The position numbers and the translations under genes are program-made. Shown one piece after another: positions 7,527 to 12,336 of a stretch of 12,336 nucleotides of DNA. The DNA is taken from contig SXXZ01000277.1 in assembly GCA_005789375.1 (NCBI GenBank), forward strand, positions 1-12,336, read 5' to 3'. A model generated the notes under the pieces. The model did not search any database. It worked only from the letters and a program-made list of their open reading frames with translations, and was not told the DNA's origin. Source of the stretch: Verrucomicrobiales bacterium. GTDB lineage: Bacteria; Verrucomicrobiota; Verrucomicrobiae; Limisphaerales; UBA9464. Position 1 is the stretch's first letter; the number at the start of each line of letters is the position of its first letter.

Positions 7527-8600
7527 TTAAGCCTTGAGTCCCAGGCCGAGACCATCGCGGCAGTAGCGAATGCTCTTCTCAAGTTCGTCGCGCTGCCGCT
7601 GCTTGTCACCGCCATCGTACTGATCCATCGCCTGCCCACGACGGGCGACGGCCAGGAATCGTGCAAATTCTACGGCCGACTTCTTGGGAAAAGCCTCCCA
7701 GAAGGAGTCCTGGTAGTACGGAAACTCCACGGCGAATCCGCCGATGGTCTCGATGTTCACCGCCACACCCGGGCACAATTGCGCGTACCGATCGAAGTAC
7801 CGATTCAAGTCCACACAGCCTCCGTCGCCCATCGCCGTCCACTGCACCTTGCAACCCTTGTCGGTCTGCCAAATGCGCGAATCCCGCAAGCTGGTGGTAA
7901 TGGCGTAGGGACCGAGTTTCTCCAAGCTGTCCAAGGGATCTTCGAGAGTCCAAGCCGCATTGCCGGAGTCCATGTTGGCACCGACAAACTCGCGACCGGC
8001 TCCTTCGATCAAGGTGATCAATTCTTCAGCCGTCATGTCGCCCGCGTGGTTTTCCACCGACACTTTTACACCCAAATCCAAGGCCTGATTCCGGCAGGCC
8101 TTCAATACCTTAACCGTGTCGGCGATCCGCGCCTCGATTCCACCCGGAGTCCGACGATCATCGCGCGAACCCAGCACCACCCGGAAGGCGGGTGAACCCA
8201 CCGCCTTAGAAAGGCGCAGCCCCAAGGACAAATGCTCCTCGGCAGTGCCCCAGTCCTTTTTGAACGACTTGGAAGTCGGACAAATGCTCCAGGAACCGAG
8301 CAAGATTTCCACGCCCTTGTCTGCGGCGTACTTGCGCAGTTCTGCTGCGGCCGAGGTTTCCATCGAACCCAGTCCGGCCAGGTCAGTGATGAAGAGGGTA
8401 TCGAGTTTCAACCCGGCTGCGTAATCCACCAACTCACGCCCCTTCCATCCCCAAGCCCGGACGGCGAAGTTGTCGATGCCTAGCTTGATGCGGTTACCCG
8501 AGGCATCACGACGAGCTGCAACGGCGGCCGAGGCGACGGGAGCCACGAGAGCGGAGGCGCCAGCCACGGCGGCGGCGGTGAGGAATTTACGTCGGTTCAT
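7527..8600 (-). CDS. Tat-exported sugar isomerase/epimerase-like TIM-barrel protein
   Basis: The 357-aa protein begins with a Tat signal (MNRRKFLTAA followed by an Ala-rich hydrophobic region, likely cleaved near VASA at 22-25). The mature part resembles the xylose-isomerase-like TIM barrels that interconvert sugars or inositols. Probable metal or catalytic residues are Glu183 in SVENHAG, Asp211 in ANMDSGNAAW, and Glu284 in NIETIGG. The strand that normally carries a metal-binding His (often H-x-K-D) reads TTSLRD at 235-240, without a His. This may mean a changed active site, or that the His lies elsewhere. The substrate is unknown. ATG 8600 is chosen because the Tat motif follows at once; an ATG at 8633 would add 11 residues. 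No SD is seen. It is the last gene of a minus-strand run after the photolyase and the membrane protein, with a 60-bp gap. Confidence 0.88.
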   Translation of the reverse strand: MNRRKFLTAAAVAGASALVAPVASAAVAARRDASGNRIKLGIDNFAVRAWGWKGRELVDYAAGLKLDTLFITDLAGLGSMETSAAAELRKYAADKGVEILLGSWSICPTSKSFKKDWGTAEEHLSLGLRLSKAVGSPAFRVVLGSRDDRRTPGGIEARIADTVKVLKACRNQALDLGVKVSVENHAGDMTAEELITLIEGAGREFVGANMDSGNAAWTLEDPLDSLEKLGPYAITTSLRDSRIWQTDKGCKVQWTAMGDGGCVDLNRYFDRYAQLCPGVAVNIETIGGFAVEFPYYQDSFWEAFPKKSAVEFARFLAVARRGQAMDQYDGGDKQRQRDELEKSIRYCRDGLGLGLKA

Positions 8601-8660
8601 GGTTTGAGGAGAGCTTTTGCCGGGACACGTCATTTTGGCCAGAGCGGAAAACCGTCCGAG

Positions 8661-9362
8661 TTAGGAAACAGGCGGCTCCGAAACCAGCGGAACCGACTCG
8701 GACGACTGGGGATCCTGAGGCAAGCCGTAGGCCTCGGCCAAACGACGGGCCATGCGGGCTTCGGCCCTGAAGTCACCGAACCACCACCGCAAGTACAACC
8801 CGTTAGCCGCACTCCATCCGCACCAAAGAACAGCCCAACAAAACCAGACCGTGGAATCCACCTGGTCCCAAAGCCTCCAGGCGCTCAACAAGATCATCAG
8901 CCCCCAGACCGCACAAAAATGCAGGGTGTACACCGAAAAGAACGACCCCGGGTTTTCATAGCTGAACCCGCTCAATTTGGGCGAAACATGGGGATAGAAG
9001 TAATCAGCCTCCAATTCCGAGGCGATGAGGACCTTCGCGCCCAAGAGCATATTGATTCGGGCCTCGAGGGCTCGAGCATGGACTCGGGCAAAGTCACAAA
9101 AGTGCAGGAAGAACGAGGCCGTAACCCCGGTGCTGATCAACCCAAAACAAACTACGAACCACCCCATCCAACGGTCCCACAAAAGCAAGCCAATGGCAGT
9201 CAACGTAGACACTAACAGGAGCGAGAAGAACTTGCGGTTGTAAGCATATTGCATGGCCCGCATGCGCTCTAACTGACGGGTTAGGGCGTCGTATTCCAGA
9301 CGGGTTCGTTCCGCGGGCGAAAGTCCGCTGGTATCGAGGGGGGGCTGTGTTGGCAGGTTCAT
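8661..9362 (-). CDS. Unrecognised membrane protein with four predicted helices
   Basis: I do not recognise a family for this 233-aa protein. A polar N-terminus with a possible amphipathic or coiled helix (about 16-43, rich in Arg, Glu and Leu) leads into hydrophobic segments at about 45-62, 67-88, 142-162 and 171-191, followed by a polar C-terminal tail with Ser and Pro. The loop between helices 2 and 3 (about 89-141) contains HARALEARINMLLGAK and aromatic residues around ELEADYFYPH. The topology suggests both ends lie in the cytoplasm. Its ATG overlaps the photolyase stop as ATGA, which strongly supports this start and suggests coupled translation. Membrane location is well supported; the function is unknown. 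Confidence 0.82.
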   Translation of the reverse strand: MNLPTQPPLDTSGLSPAERTRLEYDALTRQLERMRAMQYAYNRKFFSLLLVSTLTAIGLLLWDRWMGWFVVCFGLISTGVTASFFLHFCDFARVHARALEARINMLLGAKVLIASELEADYFYPHVSPKLSGFSYENPGSFFSVYTLHFCAVWGLMILLSAWRLWDQVDSTVWFCWAVLWCGWSAANGLYLRWWFGDFRAEARMARRLAEAYGLPQDPQSSESVPLVSEPPVS

Positions 9363-10807
9363 TCGTGGGTTGCCTCGTTGGGTATCGATGGAGCCGCCGC
9401 CCCCTTGACGGCCTTGAACATGGCCAGACAGCGACCGCGCTGAACATCGTGCTGAACGATGGGTGACACGTATCGGCTTCGGGCTAGCAAGATCGGTCGG
9501 GCCCAAGGCTCTTGGATGCAATCCGACGGTGCATCCGCCAACTCCGGCACCCATTGTCGAACAAAGGCTCCATCCGGATCACATTTCTCACCCTGGGTCA
9601 CTGGGTTGAAGATTCGGAAATAGGGGGCGGCGTCGGTGCCACAGCCCGCACTCCACTGCCAACCGCCGTTGTTGGCGGCCAAATCGCCATCCACCAACGT
9701 CCGCATGAAGTAGCGTTCACCTCGCTGCCAAGAGACCATCAGATCTTTGGTCAGAAACATGGCAACGATCATTCGGAGCCGGTTGTGCATCCACCCCGTG
9801 GCATTCAGGCATCGCATGGCCGCATCGACGATCGGATATCCGGTCTGACCGGCGCACCACGCGTCAAACTGAGCGTCAGTTCCCTGCCACTGAATCTGAT
9901 TGTACTCCGGGCGAAAGGCCCCCGCTGCGACGCGCGGATGATTGGTTAGAATCTGAATGTAAAACTCACGCCAAATGAGCTCACTGAGCCACGTGTCGCA
10001 GGATTTCAGACTCGTCGCCGTCGTGGCCCTGGACCGGGCCGTTTGCAATCGATCCAGAACCGTCCGGATTCCCACCGTCCCAAAACGCAGATGTGGTGAG
10101 AGTTGCGAGGTGCCAGGATTCTTTTCGAGGACGTTGCGTCCATGGTCATAGCCGAAAACGCGCGCCTCCAGAAATGCTTCCAGAGCCTGCAGTCCGGCCC
10201 TTTCACCGGCTGGGAAGAGACTCTGCGCCAACGGGTGGCCCAGCGCCTCACCGCCATTGGGCAGGGGCAAGGATGGCGGCGATGGCATCGGCGACTTGGG
10301 TGCGCCAATCCGCGGTAATGGCCCGGCCACCGGCAACGTTTTCCAGGCACGGGAATACGGTGTGAAGACACTGAACACCGTGCCGGTGCGAGTCAGCACC
10401 TCCCGCTCTTCATGGATTACCGCGTCTTTATGAGACCGAAACCCGATCGAGCGCTCCTTCAAGGCAGCACGAACCCGCTCATCACGAGCCATCGCATAAG
10501 GCTCGTAGTCCCGATTGGTGAACACCGAAATGGCACCCACCTCGCGAGCCAACGCCGGGATAACCTCCTCCGGAGGCCCTCGACGCACCACCAATTGGTG
10601 CCCTAAACTCTCGAGATTTCGCGACAACGCCTCCAGGGATCGCAGCAGGAAATTCACCCGAGCCGGCCCTACGTCCGGGGACTGCAAAATCGCGTCATCC
10701 CAACAGAAGACAGTTACCAAACGGTCCGATTCGCTATAGGCCTGCCATAGCGACGTGTTGTCGGTAACTCGAAGATCGCGCCGAAACCAATGGAGAACCG
10801 TTTTCAA
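9359..10807 (-). CDS. phrB: Deoxyribodipyrimidine photolyase, class I CPD type
   Basis: This 482-aa flavoprotein repairs UV-induced cyclobutane pyrimidine dimers using blue light. The N-terminal antenna domain starts with VLHWFRRDLRVTDN. The C-terminal FAD domain has TGYPIVDAAMRCLNATGWMH and the signature DGDLAANNGGWQWSAGCGTDAAPYFRIFNP (given here in part: residues about 374-403). Asn380 and Trp383 sit where E. coli photolyase has Asn378 and Trp382, supporting repair activity rather than cryptochrome signalling. The length is close to E. coli PhrB (472 aa). The start is a TTG (10805-10807): the conserved N-terminus begins at the next codon, and no in-frame ATG or GTG exists before an upstream stop. 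No SD precedes it, so initiation is probably weak. The gene overlaps the downstream membrane-protein gene by 4 bp. Confidence 0.96.
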   Translation of the reverse strand: MKTVLHWFRRDLRVTDNTSLWQAYSESDRLVTVFCWDDAILQSPDVGPARVNFLLRSLEALSRNLESLGHQLVVRRGPPEEVIPALAREVGAISVFTNRDYEPYAMARDERVRAALKERSIGFRSHKDAVIHEEREVLTRTGTVFSVFTPYSRAWKTLPVAGPLPRIGAPKSPMPSPPSLPLPNGGEALGHPLAQSLFPAGERAGLQALEAFLEARVFGYDHGRNVLEKNPGTSQLSPHLRFGTVGIRTVLDRLQTARSRATTATSLKSCDTWLSELIWREFYIQILTNHPRVAAGAFRPEYNQIQWQGTDAQFDAWCAGQTGYPIVDAAMRCLNATGWMHNRLRMIVAMFLTKDLMVSWQRGERYFMRTLVDGDLAANNGGWQWSAGCGTDAAPYFRIFNPVTQGEKCDPDGAFVRQWVPELADAPSDCIQEPWARPILLARSRYVSPIVQHDVQRGRCLAMFKAVKGAAAPSIPNEATHE

Positions 10808-10958
10808 GATGAGACGCTTAGCATGCCGCGGTCATTGTTCAACTCGAAGTCCAGACACGCGGTCCGGTCATTGACGAACCAACCTCATTTATGCCCTAAC
10901 GGAATCGGACCTAGCGGAATCGGATTCGGTCAACCGCCCTCGCCGTGAAAAGAGAAAA

Positions 10959-11051
10959 TGCCAGGGTACCCACGGCAGACGCGGAACAAGCACCGTTGCT
11001 GCCTTCCGGCCCTGGCGGGGTTCACAAGTCCACGTTCCATGGGCCCTGGCA
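10959..11051 (-). ncRNA. ffs: Signal recognition particle RNA, small bacterial (4.5S-like) type
   Basis: On the minus strand the RNA contains the SRP core GGGCCGGAAGGCAGCAACGG (GGAA tetraloop and AGCA of the Ffh-binding asymmetric loop; 10994-11013). The ends pair as TGCCAGGG at the 5' end (11051-11044) with CCCTGGCA at the 3' end (10966-10959), giving a molecule of about 93 nt. It is a single helix without the Alu domain of 6S-like forms. It binds Ffh for co-translational membrane targeting. TTTTCTCTTTTC follows the closing stem, so the terminal helix may also serve in termination. The remaining stretch to the photolyase start (10808-10950) has only short repeats: CGGAATCGGA at 10900 and 10915, and CGGTCATTG at 10829 and 10865. 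Exact ends are approximate. Confidence 0.93.
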
Positions 11052-11056
11052 CGAAC

Positions 11057-11086
11057 AAATTAGGGTCAGGCATCCCTGTCGAACAA
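11057..11086 (-). promoter_or_regulatory. Probable sigma-70-type promoter of the SRP RNA
   Basis: Reading the minus strand, TTGTTC (11086-11081) and TAATTT (11062-11057) are separated by 18 bp. The -10-like box ends about six bases before the predicted RNA 5' end at 11051. TTCGAC (11083-11078) is an alternative -35 with 15-bp spacing. The placement relative to the RNA is the main support. Confidence 0.45.
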
Positions 11087-11266
11087 GGGGAATTCCCTGA
11101 ATCTTCGGCTACGGACCCTCTAGGGAACGACTAAGTTCGATCGGTCGTGCTGGCTGCGCCTTCCTCTGCCGGCCATTTTTGCCGCTCCTCCCTAAATACT
11201 GGGAATAAACGGCTCGTTTCAGCGTGTTCCTCGGCAAGAATTGAGGTTTTTGGGCTGTTTTAGGGG

Positions 11267-11283
11267 CTGGCACAGCCACTGCT
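11267..11283 (+). promoter_or_regulatory. Probable sigma-54 (RpoN) promoter for the fliW-csrA-flagellin operon
   Basis: CTGGCACAGCCACTGCT matches the -24/-12 consensus (YTGGCAC-N5-TTGC): TGGCAC with GG at 11269-11270 and GC at 11281-11282, exactly 12 bp apart, the required spacing. RpoN commonly drives flagellar genes, and the operon downstream is flagellar. Transcription would begin near 11294, only about four bases before the fliW ATG. The same bases can form a small hairpin (GGCTG/CAGCC), a competing explanation. No enhancer site was identified. Confidence 0.6.
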
Positions 11284-11297
11284 TGAACCCACTCGCC

Positions 11298-11708
11298 ATG
11301 AGTAGCGTCGCTGAAATCGAGATCACTAAAACCCAGACGGTCCAGTTACCTCTGGGCCTTTTGGGCTTTGAGCGAATCAAGACTTACTCGCTCATTACCA
11401 GAGCCGATCAAACACCCTTCCACTGGCTCTCAGTCCCTGATGGAGGCGATCTCGCCTTCTTGGTGGTGCCTCCATGTCTGGTACTGCCCGATTACGCCCT
11501 CGATATGAGCGACGCCGACGCGGACTTTCTGGAGATCCGGAATCCCAACGACACTCTGGTCTTCAACATCGTGACCCTGAAATCGGATGGATCGGCCACC
11601 GTAAACCTTAAGGGCCCCATCGTGATCAACCGACACACGATGATCGGAATGCAAGTAGTGTTGAGCCAGTCGCAATACGCGATCAAACACCCGATCCAAG
11701 CAACCTGA
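11298..11708 (+). CDS. fliW: Flagellar assembly factor FliW
   Basis: This 136-aa cytoplasmic protein binds either newly made flagellin or CsrA. When flagellin is exported, FliW is free to sequester CsrA and relieve repression. Family features are LPLGLLGFE at 17-25, FHWLSVPDGGDLAFLVVPP, and the C-terminal VFNIVTL...ATVNLKGPIVIN...Q.VLSQSQYAIKHPI segment. ATG 11298 matches the usual family start; an upstream in-frame TTG at 11241 would add 19 residues that do not resemble FliW. No SD is present, and the predicted promoter would leave an almost leaderless mRNA. csrA follows after 24 bp. Confidence 0.96.
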   Translation: MSSVAEIEITKTQTVQLPLGLLGFERIKTYSLITRADQTPFHWLSVPDGGDLAFLVVPPCLVLPDYALDMSDADADFLEIRNPNDTLVFNIVTLKSDGSATVNLKGPIVINRHTMIGMQVVLSQSQYAIKHPIQAT

Positions 11709-11713
11709 AGCAC

Positions 11714-11736
11714 GCATACCAAGGAGGGTCTAATGC
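11714..11736 (+). promoter_or_regulatory. csrA ribosome binding site within a predicted CsrA-binding hairpin
   Basis: GCAT (11714-11717) can pair with ATGC (11733-11736), which includes the csrA start codon, and ACC (11718-11720) with GGT (11727-11729). This leaves the hexaloop AAGGAG and a CTA bulge. The loop is the SD core and fits the CsrA loop motif A-N-GGA-N; the left arm ATACC resembles the SELEX-derived RUACARGGAUGU site. AAGGAGG ends five bases before the ATG and is the only strong SD seen in the window. CsrA binding would block its own ribosome site. Pairing is read from the sequence; binding is inferred. Confidence 0.6.
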
Positions 11737-12017
11737 TGATACTTTCGCGAAAAGTCGGAGAGAGCCTGGTCATCGACGGACGAGTGATTGTCAAAATCAT
11801 CCGCACCGATGGTGACACGGTCAAAGTGGGCATCGAGGCCCCTGCCGACATCCCTGTCCATCGACAGGAAGTCTACGACGAAATCCAAAAGGCTAACCGA
11901 GAGGCCGCCACTCGGATCCCCCTACCCCACTTGCCGACTTTTGGAAAACCCAAGAGCCCAACGGCCTCCACCCCTTTAAGTCCTGCCAACAACCAAACCC
12001 ATAGTAAAACTGTATGA
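11733..12017 (+). CDS. csrA: Carbon storage regulator CsrA with an extended C-terminus
   Basis: This is a small dimeric RNA-binding protein that occupies GGA loops near ribosome sites and represses translation, notably of flagellin. Residues 1-60 align with E. coli CsrA: MLILSRKVGESLVI, then VKVGIEAP and VHRQEVYDEI, with the RNA-contacting Leu4, Arg6 and Arg44 all present. E. coli CsrA has 61 residues, while this one has 94. The tail from about 61 is rich in Pro, Ser, Thr and Asn. In FliW-regulated CsrA proteins an extended C-terminus forms the FliW contact, so the extension fits the upstream fliW, although this tail is longer and more disordered-looking than expected. The strong SD at 11721-11727 sets the start. 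The stop overlaps the flagellin ATG by 4 bp. Confidence 0.97.
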   Translation: MLILSRKVGESLVIDGRVIVKIIRTDGDTVKVGIEAPADIPVHRQEVYDEIQKANREAATRIPLPHLPTFGKPKSPTASTPLSPANNQTHSKTV

Positions 12018-12336
12018 TTATCAGTTCCAACTTGGCTGCACAATCGGCCGCCAACGACCTCACTAACACATCCGCAGCACTCGCCAAGTCCTTGGCCAAA
12101 CTCAGCTCGGGTTCACGCATTGTGAATGCGTACGATGACGCGGCCGGAGTGGCCATCAGCCTGCGCTTCGACGCCAAGATAGAGCGAGCCAACGCCGCCC
12201 GGGATAACGTGGCCAACGCGATGTCGTTCACCAACACCCAGGACGGCTACCTCAAGCGGGTGTCCAAGACCCTCAACCGTATGAGCGAACTGGCCATGCT
12301 CTCGCTCGACGGTACTAAGAGCGACGCCGACCGGGC
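12014..12336 (+). CDS. fliC: Flagellin, N-terminal part (gene continues past the window)
   Basis: The first 107 codons of a flagellin, the filament subunit exported through the flagellar type III apparatus. The D0/D1 helix region is clear: LAKLSSGSRIVNAYDDAAGVAIS at about 27-49 is the conserved flagellin block, then the amphipathic helix up to QDGYLKRVSKTLNRMSELAMLS. The start is ATG 12014, which overlaps the csrA TGA as ATGA. The bases before it (ACCAAACCCATAGTAAAACTGT, 11991-12013 region) contain no SD, unusual for one of the most abundant proteins of a motile cell. I found no ANGGA loop near the start and no convincing own promoter in csrA, so expression probably depends on read-through and coupling from csrA, or on a promoter I cannot recognise. 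Confidence 0.94.
   Translation, partial: MIISSNLAAQSAANDLTNTSAALAKSLAKLSSGSRIVNAYDDAAGVAISLRFDAKIERANAARDNVANAMSFTNTQDGYLKRVSKTLNRMSELAMLSLDGTKSDADR

Noticed and set aside
8601..8660. Possible terminator between the membrane protein and the isomerase-like gene
   Set aside because: Only a 3-4 bp CGG/CCG pairing around a T run; the genes may well be co-transcribed.
11088..11097. Perfect palindrome GGGAATTCCC upstream of the SRP RNA promoter
   Set aside because: Ten bases, single copy and common by chance; no second half-site or link to a known regulator.
11430..11851. Minus-strand open frames across fliW and csrA
   Set aside because: Antisense to two genes with clear motifs; no start signal or homology visible.
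11930..12013. Possible sigma-28 or sigma-70 promoter for flagellin inside csrA
   Set aside because: GCCGACTT near 11934 resembles a sigma-28 -10 box but has no TAAA -35 partner at the right distance; TTTAAG with CATAGT has a 19-bp spacer. Too weak to annotate.
12014..12336. Search for a CsrA-binding loop near the flagellin start
   Set aside because: GGA triplets at 11914-11916 and 11943-11945 are not in ANGGA loops with supporting stems, and I found none close to the ATG.

Overview
The window reads as chromosomal DNA of a motile, GC-rich Gram-negative bacterium. Verrucomicrobiota is my best guess, with Planctomycetes-like bacteria as the alternative. The reasons are indirect. Two exported enzymes carry twin-arginine (Tat) signals, a Gfo/Idh/MocA oxidoreductase and a xylose-isomerase-like TIM barrel, and both are typical of those phyla. 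Nearly every gene lacks a Shine-Dalgarno (SD) sequence, and the flagellin switch is of the FliW-CsrA type. No 16S rRNA or other marker is present to prove the placement.

Layout. 1-929 (minus): a Tat-lipoprotein Gfo/Idh/MocA oxidoreductase, cut by the window edge. 1086-2072 (plus): an RbsC-type sugar ABC permease with no ATPase or binding protein beside it. 2195-3757 (plus): a compact methionyl-tRNA synthetase without zinc cysteines or C-terminal domain. 4032-5033 (minus): a solitary MoxR AAA ATPase. 5187-7417 (plus): an exported TPR protein overlapping by ATGA an RsmB-type rRNA m5C methyltransferase that has a long repeat-built N-terminal tail. A 10-bp x4 tandem repeat and a perfect 13-bp hairpin terminator follow. 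10807-7527 (minus): class I photolyase (TTG start), a four-helix membrane protein overlapping it by ATGA, and a Tat-exported sugar isomerase/epimerase-like protein. 11051-10959 (minus): the small bacterial SRP RNA with its own promoter and U-rich terminator. 11267-12336 (plus): a near-consensus sigma-54 promoter, fliW, csrA and the start of a flagellin gene.

The most interesting part is the last kilobase. FliW, CsrA and flagellin form a known partner-switching circuit, but the wiring here looks unusual. The only strong SD in the window (AAGGAGG, before csrA) lies in the hexaloop of a hairpin whose stem also contains the csrA start codon, which is the textbook form of a CsrA binding site. The flagellin gene has no SD and overlaps the csrA stop by ATGA. 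One CsrA-responsive hairpin could therefore control both csrA and, by translational coupling, flagellin. The sigma-54 promoter before fliW would give an almost leaderless transcript, which agrees with the absence of an SD there. These regulatory readings are inferences from sequence.

I saw no tRNA, rRNA, CRISPR array, insertion sequence, integrase or phage gene.
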